Translations under genes and position numbers: made by a program
Shown: positions 1 to 9,108 of the stretch, in pieces
Layout: each line of letters opens with the position of its first letter
Numbering within the stretch: position 1 is the stretch's first letter
NCBI GenBank assembly: GCA_036651815.1
Contig: JAVVXB010000014.1
Span: 4,878-68,877, forward strand
Source of the DNA: JAVVXB01 sp036651815
GTDB taxonomy: Bacteria > Bacillota > Clostridia > Christensenellales > CAG-138
Length of the DNA stretch: 64,000 nucleotides
Direction of reading: 5' to 3'
The notes under the pieces: model-generated
The model's input: the letters and a program-made list of their open reading frames with translations, nothing else
Databases searched by the model: none
What the model was told of the DNA's origin: nothing

Positions 1-2880
1 ATCGTCCTCCTTTGGCACGATCACAATGCCGCCGGGGTGCTGGCCGGTGGTCACCTTCACATTCAGGCAGCCTTTTACCAATCGTTCGCGCTCGGCTTGC
101 CGCAATACTTTTCCCGTTTTTTCCATATAGCTGAACACGCATTCATACGCTTTCTTATCGGCAATGCCAGAGATGGTGCCCGCGCGGAACGCATGTCCCT
201 TGCCAAACATTTCTTCAACGTATTTGTGTGCAACCGGCTGGTATTCACCGGAAAAATTCAGGTCAATATCCGGCGTCTTATCCCCTTTGAATCCCAGAAA
301 AACCTCAAATGGAATTTCAAATCCCATCTTATTGTATTTTGCGCCGCATGCAGGACAGTTCAGATCCGGCATATCAACACCGCAGGCATATTGATCCAGC
401 AGAACGTCAAAATCGCTATGCTTACAGTTTGGGCAAACATAATGCGGCTGCAGCGCATTCACTTCGGTGATGCCCGCCATGGTTGCAACAAATGAGGAGC
501 CGACGCTGCCACGCGAACCCACCAAATACCCGTCAGATAACGATTTTGATACAAGCCGCTGAGCCATCAGATACAGCGAAGCAAACCCATTGCCAATGAT
601 GGATTTCAGTTCTTTGTCAAGCCGCGCCTGTACAATCGGTGGCAAGGGATCGCCATAGATTTCATGTGCCTTGCTAACGGTCATATTGGTCAAGATGTTT
701 TCCGCATCCTCGATCCTCGGCGCATGCGTGCCGTCTGGGAAAGGTTTCAACTCACCGCATAGATCGGCAATGGCATTCGGCGTTTCAATAACAACACGAT
801 ACGCAGTTTCCGCGCCCAGATAGGCGAATTCCTCCAGCATCTCATCCGTCGTTTTAAAATAGAGAGGCGCTTGTTGATCCGCATCGGAAAAGCCCATCTT
901 GGTCATCAAGATTTCACGATAGATACTGTCTCCCGGGTCTAAAAAATGGACGTCTCCAGTTGCGACGACCGGTTTGTGCAGTTTGTCTGCCAACGCAACG
1001 ATCTCGCGATTGATTTGGAGAATCCTCTCCTCGCTCGCCATTCCCTCCCGCACCATAAACGCATTGTTTTGCCGCGGCTGGATCTCCAGATAATCATAGA
1101 ACGATGCAAGTCTTTCGATTGTTTCCGCGCTCTTTTGCTGCAAAATTGCTTGGTACAGTTCGCCCTGTTCGCAAGCGGAGCCTAATATCAAGCCACCCCG
1201 AAAGATGGAAAGCAGGCTCAGCGGTATGATTGGCCGTGTACGGAAATGATCCAAATGCGCATAACTGACAAGCCGGTATAGATTCTTGATGCCGTCCTGT
1301 GTCTGCGCCAAAATGATGATATGGTTGGTTTTGTGTTTCTTTTTCGCTTTTTTATGCTCGCCGAAATTGAGATCCACGGCTGGCTCAGGCGGCTCTGGGA
1401 CACGCACCGGTAACAGATGCACGTTGAGAGTGCGCAGTTGATCCAATAAAATCAGAAAAACATCGGCGGTGGCTTTCGCGTCGTCAACCGCCCGGTGATG
1501 TCCCCTCAAATCGACCTGCAGCGCTTCGCAAACTGTGTCCAGCTTATGATTTGGAAGGTCGTGCATGAGGTAACGAGAAAGCATGAGCGTATCGGCATAA
1601 TCAAAATTGAATACATACCCGAACCGCGCACCGTGATAACGAATAAACCCGGCATCAAATTCCGCATTGTGCGCCACAAGGCAGCAGCCTTCTGCAAACG
1701 CATAGAACTGCCGCAGTACCTCGCGGATGGTTGGTGCGCCCGCAAGCATATCGGTTGTAATCCCAGTTAGTTCCGTAATATTCTTGGGAACAATCGTTCC
1801 GTCATTGACGAAGGTTTGCAGGGTATCAATCACCTGACCCGCGCGTATTTTGATTGCGCCAAGCTCAATGATCTCAGCATGTTCCGGCTTAAGACCAGTG
1901 GTTTCCAGATCGAAAACAACAAACGTTTTGTTCTCCGTACTGGTCAGCTCCGTATCATGTTGCAGATAACCTTCCACGCCAAAGATTGCCTTAACACCGG
2001 TTTTTTTGCTTGCTTTTGCCGCCTCCGGAAAAGACTGCACGACGCCATGGTCGGTAATCGCTAGTGCTTTGTGGCCGAATCGTTTAGCCGTTTTAAATGC
2101 AGCGGACACATCCGTTAAGCCATCCATCATGGACATCCTCGTATGCAGATGCAATTCAACACGTTTTTCCTTGGCAGAATCGCCGCGCAATTTCACGGAC
2201 GCTGCATTGATATCGTTCACATAGATCTGGAGTTCCTTACCAAATTTTGGCATTTTACATACGCCCCGCACGCGGATATTCTCGCCGTCTTTTACCGTGT
2301 CTTCCAAAAAACCAAGGAAACGTGCGCGTTTGCTACTTTCATAAAAAGTGTAGACGCAGAAAATGGAATCCGTTTCGTCCGTCACATTGATCAAAACCCG
2401 ATATGATTTTTTTCCGTTGTCATTTTTATTGCCCCACCCGTCTTTTTCTTCCCAAGAAACCACGCGGCCTTCAATGACAACTGAGCCTTCTCCCTCTGTT
2501 AATTTGCAGATGGGCGTACATTGTGCAGATCTAATGGCGGTGCCCAAGAGCACTTTATAACCGTCCTGGCCATCCATGGGCGATGTTGCTTTGACAGCTT
2601 CGGCTGAATGATATGACGTTGATGGGCCGTTCGGTTCCGGCTCTGGTATGCAGGCAATTGTTGATTCTTTCTCCGAAAAGCGCACGTGAACACGCAACTC
2701 CGGCAGCAGGTCAGACAGCGTGGCTTTTAGTCGCTGTCGGCAGGGCTCGGAAACCTCGTGCAAGCACAAAAAAGACACGCTGATCGCATTCGCCCTGCGG
2801 TTGAGTACCGCAGATTGGACAGCCAGCGTATCAATATCAATTTCAGATTGCCGCAACGCGGATAAGAGCCGTTCCTCCAA
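1..2880 (-). CDS. polC: DNA polymerase III alpha subunit, PolC type (3' end beyond window)
   Basis: Replicative DNA polymerase of low-GC Gram-positives, with built-in 3'-5' proofreading. The visible 960 codons run off the left edge; the family is about 1430 residues, so the remaining palm, fingers and C-terminal part are missing. From the N-terminus one sees an OB-fold region, a PHP domain (VELHLHTRMSMMDG), a DEDD exonuclease (FDLETTGL, then VAHNAEFDAGF), a four-cysteine zinc site (CPNC, then CPAC) and the start of the polymerase core with the catalytic aspartates (PDIDLNFSGEYQ). The last visible motif is TTGQHPGGIVIVP. I chose the TTG at 2880 because a GGAGGGGG ribosome site lies directly upstream. 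It is the last visible gene of the frr-to-polC operon, 52 bases after ispG. Confidence 0.95.
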   Translation of the reverse strand, partial: MEERLLSALRQSEIDIDTLAVQSAVLNRRANAISVSFLCLHEVSEPCRQRLKATLSDLLPELRVHVRFSEKESTIACIPEPEPNGPSTSYHSAEAVKATSPMDGQDGYKVLLGTAIRSAQCTPICKLTEGEGSVVIEGRVVSWEEKDGWGNKNDNGKKSYRVLINVTDETDSIFCVYTFYESSKRARFLGFLEDTVKDGENIRVRGVCKMPKFGKELQIYVNDINAASVKLRGDSAKEKRVELHLHTRMSMMDGLTDVSAAFKTAKRFGHKALAITDHGVVQSFPEAAKASKKTGVKAIFGVEGYLQHDTELTSTENKTFVVFDLETTGLKPEHAEIIELGAIKIRAGQVIDTLQTFVNDGTIVPKNITELTGITTDMLAGAPTIREVLRQFYAFAEGCCLVAHNAEFDAGFIRYHGARFGYVFNFDYADTLMLSRYLMHDLPNHKLDTVCEALQVDLRGHHRAVDDAKATADVFLILLDQLRTLNVHLLPVRVPEPPEPAVDLNFGEHKKAKKKHKTNHIIILAQTQDGIKNLYRLVSYAHLDHFRTRPIIPLSLLSIFRGGLILGSACEQGELYQAILQQKSAETIERLASFYDYLEIQPRQNNAFMVREGMASEERILQINREIVALADKLHKPVVATGDVHFLDPGDSIYREILMTKMGFSDADQQAPLYFKTTDEMLEEFAYLGAETAYRVVIETPNAIADLCGELKPFPDGTHAPRIEDAENILTNMTVSKAHEIYGDPLPPIVQARLDKELKSIIGNGFASLYLMAQRLVSKSLSDGYLVGSRGSVGSSFVATMAGITEVNALQPHYVCPNCKHSDFDVLLDQYACGVDMPDLNCPACGAKYNKMGFEIPFEVFLGFKGDKTPDIDLNFSGEYQPVAHKYVEEMFGKGHAFRAGTISGIADKKAYECVFSYMEKTGKVLRQAERERLVKGCLNVKVTTGQHPGGIVIVPKEDD

Positions 2881-2932
2881 ATTCCCCCTCCGTTTGTCCC
2901 GCCAATGCCAGAAAAGAACATAAAAATATTCG

Positions 2933-3997
2933 TTACGAATTCGCGTGTCCGCAGAGCATTTCCGTTGACATACGAATGAGCATTTCCATCACATCCTCCG
3001 TGCTGCCGGAATAGACCTTTTGTCCCTTCTGAAACAGCACACCATTGCCATTGCCAAAGGCGATGCCAATGTCTGCATCGCTCGCTTCACCCGGGCCGTT
3101 GACTGCGCAGCCCATGACAGCCACTTTCAGATATCCCTGTCTGCGTGGCAGCCGTTTGCCAACAATTTCAACCATTTTCATAAGATCCACCTGCGTGCGT
3201 CCACAAGTTGGACAACTGATGATCTCTATGTCGTCATTTTTCAAATGTAGGGCACGCAAAATCCGCAGACCCGTTTCAACCTCATACACCGGATCATCCG
3301 TCAGGGAAACCCGAATGGTATCACCGATGCCATCGAGCAGGAGCGCACCGATGCCAATGGCAGATTTAACGATGCCCTCGGCCACATCGCCTGTTTCCGT
3401 AATTCCAACGTGCAACGGATAATCAATCAGCTTTGCAATCATTTGATAGGCGGCGACTGTATCTGCCACCGTAGACGCTTTGAGGGACACAACGATCCCG
3501 TCAAAATGCTCATCTTCCAATATTCGCACATGCTTGAGCGCGCTCTCCACCATCGCCTCCGGCGTTGCCCCACCATATTTTTGTTTGAGCTGTGGCTCGA
3601 TGGAACCCGCGTTAACACCGATGCGGATCGGTGTATTGTGTGCTTTCGCGCACTGCACCAGTGAGCGAACGCGGCTCTCGTTGCCAATATTCCCCGGGTT
3701 AAATCGAAGCTTGTCCGCTCCGTTTTCAATCGCTGCAATTGCAAGCCGATAATCGAAATGTACATCCGCAACCAGAGGGATATGGATCTGCGCCCGGATC
3801 TTCCCGAAGGCTTTTGCGCAATCCATATCATATACGGAGGAACGCACAATCTCGCAGCCGGCACGTTCCAGCGCCGCAATCTGAAGCACCGTTGCCTCGA
3901 CGTCACGCGTATCGGTATTGGTCATGGACTGCACGGAGATGGGCGCACCACCACCAACCGCCACGCTGCCGACCGATACTTTTCTTGTTTTCCGCAT
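2933..3997 (-). CDS. ispG: 4-hydroxy-3-methylbut-2-enyl diphosphate synthase (IspG/GcpE)
   Basis: Cytosolic [4Fe-4S] enzyme of the MEP isoprenoid pathway, which reduces the cyclodiphosphate MEcPP to HMBPP. The 354-residue product has the usual length for bacterial IspG: a TIM-barrel N-terminal half (SVQSMTNTDTRDVEAT) and a C-terminal Fe-S half with the cluster cysteines in CPTCGR and MGCAVNGPGE. Its ATG overlaps the rseP stop by one base, so the two are translationally coupled, and a GGGGAG ribosome site sits about nine bases upstream. With dxr two genes upstream in the same operon, two MEP-pathway steps are co-transcribed here, together with the lipid-carrier genes uppS and cdsA. Confidence 0.97.
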   Translation of the reverse strand: MRKTRKVSVGSVAVGGGAPISVQSMTNTDTRDVEATVLQIAALERAGCEIVRSSVYDMDCAKAFGKIRAQIHIPLVADVHFDYRLAIAAIENGADKLRFNPGNIGNESRVRSLVQCAKAHNTPIRIGVNAGSIEPQLKQKYGGATPEAMVESALKHVRILEDEHFDGIVVSLKASTVADTVAAYQMIAKLIDYPLHVGITETGDVAEGIVKSAIGIGALLLDGIGDTIRVSLTDDPVYEVETGLRILRALHLKNDDIEIISCPTCGRTQVDLMKMVEIVGKRLPRRQGYLKVAVMGCAVNGPGEASDADIGIAFGNGNGVLFQKGQKVYSGSTEDVMEMLIRMSTEMLCGHANS

Positions 3998-5034
3998 CAG
4001 TATGTAACTCCCCGAATTAAGTTTGAAATATCGTTGTAGGTCAAGAAAATAATTAAACCAAACAGCAAAATCAGTCCGACAAAGTGTACCATTCCTTCTT
4101 TTTCTGCTGGAATGGGCTTTCCCCTTATGGCTTCAATGAAGATGAATACCATGCGGCCGCCATCTAGCGCAGGCAATGGCAATAGATTCATAATGCCCAG
4201 ACTGATGCTGATAAGAACCGCAAAGCGTAGGATCGTTTCGAATCCATAGCGCACGGCTTCGCTGATATAGGCAATAATGCCAACCGGTCCGGCGACATCT
4301 GTAGATTGCACCTGTCCTTTGAAAAGATTGCCAAAGAAGCCAAAGGTCTCTTTCACCATGGTGCCGACATAGTGAAACGACTGGCCAATGGACTTGGTAA
4401 AACCAAACTTCATACGCATTGGCTCAATGGTGATGCCAATCAGATTTTTGCCCTGTTCCTTATTATAGATATTCGTGAGCTTACAGTCCACCGCCGTTCC
4501 GTCGCGTAGCACGGAGATGGTGGTTTCGTTGGATTCGACTGCAAGAATCATGGGCACGGTATCCGCATAAAATGATACCTTCTGCCCATCCACCGCCGTG
4601 ATGATATCGCCAGTTTGCATTCCGCTGATTGCTGCAGGCGTTGTTGCGTCAGAGACTGCATAAACCGACGGTACATAGTCACCATAGGCGGACAGTGTGA
4701 TGACCGAAAAAATGATCGCAAACACAAAGTTCATGAATGGGCCAGCAAAGATTGTAATCAACCGTTTCCACGCAGGTTGCGCGTTAAAGCATCGGCTATC
4801 CTGCGCCTCCTGGTCTTCACCGTAGAAGCGGCACATGCCGCCAATCGGCAATGCACGAATGGAATACTGAATTCCGTTCTTCATTTTTTTGAGTAGTACC
4901 GGCCCCATTCCAACAGAGAATTCCACAATCGTAAAGCCAAGCAACCGCCCGGCTGTATAGTGGCCCAGTTCATGAATGGTAACCAGAATGGAAAGCAGCA
5001 ACAGTGCTGCGAGGATTGATAGAAAAGTGTTCAA
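3997..5034 (-). CDS. rseP: Site-2 intramembrane zinc metalloprotease RseP/RasP
   Basis: Membrane-embedded protease that cleaves transmembrane substrates such as anti-sigma factors and signal-peptide remnants. The first membrane helix carries HELGH at residues 21-25 (zinc ligands H21 and H25, catalytic E22). A PDZ domain follows (GMQTGDIITAVDGQKV). Near the C-terminus the LPLPALDGGRM stretch supplies the third zinc ligand, the aspartate of LDG. Its 345 residues fit the Gram-positive RasP family. Translation starts at a TTG overlapping the dxr stop (TTGA), with AGGGAG seven bases upstream. The dxr-rseP-ispG order is common in Bacillota. Confidence 0.95.
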   Translation of the reverse strand: MNTFLSILAALLLLSILVTIHELGHYTAGRLLGFTIVEFSVGMGPVLLKKMKNGIQYSIRALPIGGMCRFYGEDQEAQDSRCFNAQPAWKRLITIFAGPFMNFVFAIIFSVITLSAYGDYVPSVYAVSDATTPAAISGMQTGDIITAVDGQKVSFYADTVPMILAVESNETTISVLRDGTAVDCKLTNIYNKEQGKNLIGITIEPMRMKFGFTKSIGQSFHYVGTMVKETFGFFGNLFKGQVQSTDVAGPVGIIAYISEAVRYGFETILRFAVLISISLGIMNLLPLPALDGGRMVFIFIEAIRGKPIPAEKEGMVHFVGLILLFGLIIFLTYNDISNLIRGVTY

Positions 5035-6194
5035 ACGTTCTCCCTCTTTCCGTTAGAAAGCGTATCCATATACGTTTCTGCCATTGCGCGTGATTCCGCG
5101 TCTGCTCGATAAATATCGGCCAACTCACACAATGCAATTTTTCGATGATGTTGCAAAGTATAATCCACGGTACGATCAATGTCCATAAAACCAATTCTCC
5201 TGTCGCAGAAAGCTTGCACAGCCGCCTCATTTGCGCCATTATAAGCAATCGGATAGGAACCGCCCGCACGAAGCGTATCGTATGCCATGGCAATTGCCGA
5301 AAAACGTACCCGATCCACCGCGTGGAACGTCAGCGTGCCAACCTCAGTAAGCGACAACGGTCGGCAGACCGATGCCGTTCGTTCTGGGTAGGTAATCGCA
5401 TATTGAATCGGCAGGCGCATGTCCGGAAAACTCATGTTTGCGATGGTTGTTCCATCACGATAGGAAACCATCGAGTGTACAATCGACTGTGGGTGAATGA
5501 GTACATCAATCTGATCCGCATCCATATGAAACAGATATCCAGCTTCGATCACTTCCAGCCCTTTGTTGAACAAAGTTGCAGAGTCAATTGTTATCTTTCG
5601 CCCCATGCTCCAGGTTGGATGCCGCAGCGCCTGCTCAGGAGTAATGGACGCTAGTTCATTCCGCGTTCTTTGCCAGAATGGACCGCCGGATGCGGTCAGG
5701 ATGAGTTTGTCAATCTCCTCCCGGCGTCCGTTTTGCAAGCATTGAAAGATGGCGGATTGTTCACTATCAACAGGCAAAATCTCGCCACCATACTGTTCAA
5801 CCGCCGCGTCCACAAGTGTGCTGCCGCAGACGATGCTCTCTTTGTTCGCCAAAGCAACCCGTTTCCCTGCATACAGAGCGGCTAACAGCGGTGAAAGCGC
5901 CGCAAATCCACTGATTCCATTGACAACTACATCGCTTTCCGCATAGCCCGCCAATCTTTCGGCGGCGTCACTACCAAACAAGGCCTCCGTCCCTTTGGGC
6001 AGAAGCGAAGGATCGAAAGCTCGCTCACTCGCCACCACCCGCGGATGAAAGCGGCATGCCTGCTCAATGAGCAACGCCGTATTCTGCTTGACGGACAACC
6101 CAAACAGCTCCATGGAATCAGCTTGGTGGTCAATCACATCCAATGCCTGTTTGCCAATCGAGCCTGAGCTGCCAAGGACAGTAATTTTTTTCAT
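5031..6194 (-). CDS. dxr: 1-deoxy-D-xylulose 5-phosphate reductoisomerase (IspC)
   Basis: NADPH-dependent enzyme making 2-C-methyl-D-erythritol 4-phosphate, the committed step of the MEP pathway. The N-terminal Rossmann motif is VLGSSGSIGKQALDVI. The catalytic and metal-binding region is visible as PVDSEQSAIFQCL, followed by SGGPFW and the substrate-loop residues around HPTWSMGRKITIDSATLFNK. At 387 residues it is full length. The ATG has only a weak ribosome site (GAGAG) and lies 19 bases after cdsA, so it may depend on upstream translation in the operon. It overlaps rseP by four bases. Confidence 0.97.
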   Translation of the reverse strand: MKKITVLGSSGSIGKQALDVIDHQADSMELFGLSVKQNTALLIEQACRFHPRVVASERAFDPSLLPKGTEALFGSDAAERLAGYAESDVVVNGISGFAALSPLLAALYAGKRVALANKESIVCGSTLVDAAVEQYGGEILPVDSEQSAIFQCLQNGRREEIDKLILTASGGPFWQRTRNELASITPEQALRHPTWSMGRKITIDSATLFNKGLEVIEAGYLFHMDADQIDVLIHPQSIVHSMVSYRDGTTIANMSFPDMRLPIQYAITYPERTASVCRPLSLTEVGTLTFHAVDRVRFSAIAMAYDTLRAGGSYPIAYNGANEAAVQAFCDRRIGFMDIDRTVDYTLQHHRKIALCELADIYRADAESRAMAETYMDTLSNGKRENV

Positions 6195-6213
6195 ATCCAG
6201 TCTCTCATAAAAC

Positions 6214-7029
6214 TTAGTATATTCCCAGTTTGGTCAGAATAGTAAACACGCATAGGATCAAGGGCGAACAAAAAAGAATACTGTCGATCCGATCCATAAT
6301 GCCCCCATGCGCTGGAAACAAGCTAGAAAAGTCCTTAATCCCCGACCAACGCTTAATAGTTGATGCAAACAAATCTCCAAATTGGGAGAAAACGCCGCAC
6401 CCAAGACCCAGCAGCAGCAAGACCACCACATGTACGCTTCCACCCCACATTTGTTGCAAAGCAATCATGATGCCGCCAAACGCCACTCCGCCAATCAGTG
6501 CGCAAACAGAGCCTTCAATCGTTTTTTTCGGACTGATGGACGGACATAGTTTATGCTTGCCAAAGAGTGTGCCGCCAAAGTATGCCAGCGTATCGGCAAA
6601 TTCCGGTGCGCCATAGGCAAGACAGCTCGCCGTCAGCGCAACGGTTCGATCAAAGCTGTAATACACCAGCAGCAAACACATCAGCAGCATCAGCGGATAC
6701 ACATGAACAAACAGCGCCGGAATCACATCCACCGTTGTTCTTTTCTTGGAAAACAGCGAGCTGATCATGGTCGCCATAATGGATGCCACATACAGAACAA
6801 CCATCGAAAACAAGCCGAAAGCATGATATACAAAACCAAAGCTTGCCGCGAACACATAAGCCGGGATCAGCATCGGCTGATAGCCTTTGTTTTTAAAAGC
6901 CAGCCCGACCTCGTACACCGCGATCAATGAAAACAAAGAGATCACAGTCAGCAACACATAGCCGCCAAAGTAGAGTATGGCAACCAGCAACAAAACAAGC
7001 ACAATGCCTACGGCAATACGGGTTTTCAT
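6214..7029 (-). CDS. cdsA: Phosphatidate cytidylyltransferase (CDP-diglyceride synthase)
   Basis: Integral membrane enzyme condensing CTP with phosphatidic acid to CDP-diacylglycerol, the precursor of anionic phospholipids. The 271-residue product has a series of hydrophobic helices starting at residue 5. It carries the family signature near the C-terminus: STIKRWSGIKDF, then FPAHGGIMDRIDS. SPKKTIEG before it is also typical. The ATG overlaps the uppS stop (ATGA) and has an AGAGGGA ribosome site. Confidence 0.95.
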   Translation of the reverse strand: MKTRIAVGIVLVLLLVAILYFGGYVLLTVISLFSLIAVYEVGLAFKNKGYQPMLIPAYVFAASFGFVYHAFGLFSMVVLYVASIMATMISSLFSKKRTTVDVIPALFVHVYPLMLLMCLLLVYYSFDRTVALTASCLAYGAPEFADTLAYFGGTLFGKHKLCPSISPKKTIEGSVCALIGGVAFGGIMIALQQMWGGSVHVVVLLLLGLGCGVFSQFGDLFASTIKRWSGIKDFSSLFPAHGGIMDRIDSILFCSPLILCVFTILTKLGIY

Positions 7030-7781
7030 GTTTTTGTTCCCTCCAAACCGCCGAAGCGACGTGACCGGGCGGCAAAGGTTCTAAGCGCATCCAGGTAGCG
7101 TGCATCCGAAAAATCCGGCCAGAAATCATCGACAAATAAAAATTCAGCATATGCTGCCTGATAGAGTAAAAAATTACTGAGACGCTGTTCCCCGCCCGTG
7201 CGAATCAGCAGATCCAGTTGGGGGAGATGGCTTGTATACAAAAATGACTCGAACTGCTGCTGTGTAATCTCATGGACATCGGAATCCAGCGCGGCGCGCA
7301 TCGAAGCATTGGCCGCATGAACAATTTCAGCACAACTGCCATAATTGAGAGCAATATTGAGTTTGAGCCCCGTATTTTCACGGGTACGTTCCAATGCTTT
7401 TTCAATTGCTTCATAAACCTTATCTGGAAAGAAACTGATGTCTCCAATCGCACGGATACATACGCCATTTGCGTGCAATTCATCAATCTCCTTGTTGAAG
7501 TACTCAATGAGCAAGCTCATCAGTACGCCAACTTCCTCCTTTGGTCGTTTCCAGTTTTCTGTGGAAAATGCATACAACGTTAATGCCTGCATACCAATAT
7601 CAGACGAAAGTCGGATAATTCCGTGCAGACGATCCACCCCAGCGCGATGGCCTACCGAACGCGGATAGCCGCGTTTCTTTGCCCACCGCCCGTTGCCGTC
7701 CATAATGATGGCGACATGCGCAGGAATGGTCTCCTCTTTAAGTCCGAGCGTCTCCAGCTCTTGCTGTGTATATTTCGCCAT
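7026..7781 (-). CDS. uppS: Isoprenyl (undecaprenyl) diphosphate synthase
   Basis: cis-Prenyltransferase that elongates farnesyl diphosphate to the C55 carrier used for peptidoglycan and polysaccharide export. HVAIIMDGNGRWAKKRG near the N-terminus contains the catalytic Asp28. RTGGEQRLSNFLLYQ and the final YAEFLFVDDFWPDF are family hallmarks. An in-frame start exists 48 bases upstream, but I prefer the ATG at 7781, which is preceded at the right distance by AGGGGGA and gives a normal 251-residue protein. It lies about 50 bases after the small PASTA-like gene and overlaps cdsA. Confidence 0.96.
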   Translation of the reverse strand: MAKYTQQELETLGLKEETIPAHVAIIMDGNGRWAKKRGYPRSVGHRAGVDRLHGIIRLSSDIGMQALTLYAFSTENWKRPKEEVGVLMSLLIEYFNKEIDELHANGVCIRAIGDISFFPDKVYEAIEKALERTRENTGLKLNIALNYGSCAEIVHAANASMRAALDSDVHEITQQQFESFLYTSHLPQLDLLIRTGGEQRLSNFLLYQAAYAEFLFVDDFWPDFSDARYLDALRTFAARSRRFGGLEGTKT

Positions 7782-7832
7782 AATCCCCCTAGATAAACAA
7801 CGAGATGCAAAGCGATTTGAATGCCTCACATC

Positions 7833-8039
7833 TCAACGTATTTGCGTTTCCGTTGTTGTTAAAAACAACGCTGTGGTCAGGCGAATGGCATCCGCTCCGA
7901 ATAGGCTTTGCCGCACAACGCGTTCGTCTTGTCCGGTTGTTCCCTTACGCGAACGCACTTGTTCGGTCACCACGCTGTACCCCTCGCTGATTAACCGCGC
8001 ACAAGCGCTGTCCAGCGACAAACCTATGACATCGCTCAA
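7833..8039 (-). CDS. Small single-PASTA-like protein between frr and uppS
   Basis: A 68-residue soluble protein starting at a TTG that overlaps the frr stop (TTGA), so it is probably translated by ribosomes finishing frr. The sequence follows the PASTA fold pattern: DVIGLSLDSACARL, then EGYSV, a basic/charged stretch, RVVRQ and a terminal beta strand LTTALFL. PASTA domains normally sit in several copies outside the membrane on penicillin-binding proteins or Ser/Thr kinases. This one has no signal, membrane helix or kinase. What it binds is unknown. The conserved pattern and tight coupling make it likely to be real, but the family call is by eye. Confidence 0.6.
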   Translation of the reverse strand: MSDVIGLSLDSACARLISEGYSVVTEQVRSRKGTTGQDERVVRQSLFGADAIRLTTALFLTTTETQIR

Positions 8040-8593
8040 ACCGTAAGAATCTCCTTTTCCTTTGCGGCAAGGATACCATCAATCTCCTTGATGAGATCAT
8101 CCGTCAGCTTCTGCGCTTTTTCTTCTAGTTTCTTCTGGTCATCCTCAGTAATCAAGTTGTCTTTCTTTTCTTTCTTGATTTGTTCGTTGACATCACGGCG
8201 AATTGCACGGATCGCAATTTTGCTTTCCTCGCCCTTTTTATGGACAACCTTGACCAATTCTTTTCTGCGTTCCTCCGTCAATTCCGGAAACATCAAACGG
8301 ATCACCTTCCCATCGTTGGAAGGATTGATCCCAATGTCCGATTTTTGAATCGCCTTTTCTACGGCTGGTATCGCTTTGTTATCCCAGACAGAAATAATCA
8401 GCAAGCGCGCTTCCGGTGTGCTGATGTTGCCAAGTTGCTGGATAGGCGTCGGCGTACCATAATAATCGACCATCAGACGATCCAGCACCTGCGGATTCGC
8501 GCGACCCGCGCGCAGACTGCCCAACTCTTCTTGGAGCACAGCGATGGTCTTGTTCATTCGTTCTCTCGTTTGATCAATCATTTCAGCAGGCAT
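8036..8593 (-). CDS. frr: Ribosome recycling factor
   Basis: Works with EF-G to split post-termination ribosomes. The 185-residue length is normal, and the three-helix-bundle sequence is clear: LRAGRANPQVLDRLMVDYYG with TPIQQLGNI, and a long coiled region rich in K and E towards the C-terminus. The ATG at 8593 has an AAGGAGGG ribosome site; MIDQ four codons later is an alternative. In most Bacillota frr follows rpsB-tsf-pyrH. Here it is the first gene after a roughly 500-base gap, with its own promoter. Confidence 0.97.
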   Translation of the reverse strand: MPAEMIDQTRERMNKTIAVLQEELGSLRAGRANPQVLDRLMVDYYGTPTPIQQLGNISTPEARLLIISVWDNKAIPAVEKAIQKSDIGINPSNDGKVIRLMFPELTEERRKELVKVVHKKGEESKIAIRAIRRDVNEQIKKEKKDNLITEDDQKKLEEKAQKLTDDLIKEIDGILAAKEKEILTV

Positions 8594-8619
8594 GTGACGT
8601 CCCTCCTTGTTTCTTCCTT

Positions 8620-8649
8620 ATTCTACTATATCTAGTAGGACGGATACAA
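8620..8649 (-). promoter_or_regulatory. Promoter of the frr-to-polC operon with palindromic spacer
   Basis: On the minus strand TTGTAT (8644-8649) and TAGAAT (8620-8625) are 18 bases apart, about 30 bases before the frr ribosome site. The spacer and -10 contain a perfect inverted repeat, CTACTA-4-TAGTAG (8623-8638), that could be an operator. Based on sequence only. Confidence 0.5.
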
Positions 8650-9108
8650 GTGTCTTTCCTATATTTCCAACAAGTAACTCTTTCCCCTTACCCGGCGATG
8701 ATGTATTTCTAAAAGCAAAATTTTCGAGTCAAATGTATTTTGTAATCGTCAACCCGACCAGTGTCTTTGCATCAGCAGTGCAATCTCAGACAATAATTGA
8801 ATGGAATTGGAGCATCAAGCGGTCTTTCAACATCCCAAAAAATCCAATATCGTCTGAGGTGGGAAATAAGCATGAAGTCGCCGCATGGAATTATCGCAAA
8901 CAAACAATCAGGTGTTTAGAGACGCCAAATATCTGTTCAGCATGGTTCTCTTTTACCGGAACGTATTTTTAGGATGCCTTCTCTGATCACTACTATTTTT
9001 TGTTGTTACCCATCCATATCTGCCATGCACCGGTGAACCTGTAATTGTAGTGCCAAATTATTCACAAGCCCGGTATACTCCTGCTCGTAATTTGTAAAGC
9101 GAGAGAAA
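8650..9108. other. Gene-free spacer between frr and the polysaccharide cluster
   Basis: No convincing gene on either strand. The one long plus-strand frame here starts inside the frr promoter, lacks a ribosome site and resembles no family. Near 9033-9046 there is GTGAACCTGTAATT, which matches the core of the 44-base repeats at 26217 and 26380. No clear terminator for the upstream minus-strand gene could be seen. Confidence 0.4.

Noticed and set aside
8607..8972. 121-codon plus-strand frame upstream of frr
   Set aside because: It starts inside the frr promoter, has no ribosome site and the translation resembles no family; only the short MYFVIVNPTS part recalls a lipid-kinase start, and the similarity stops there.
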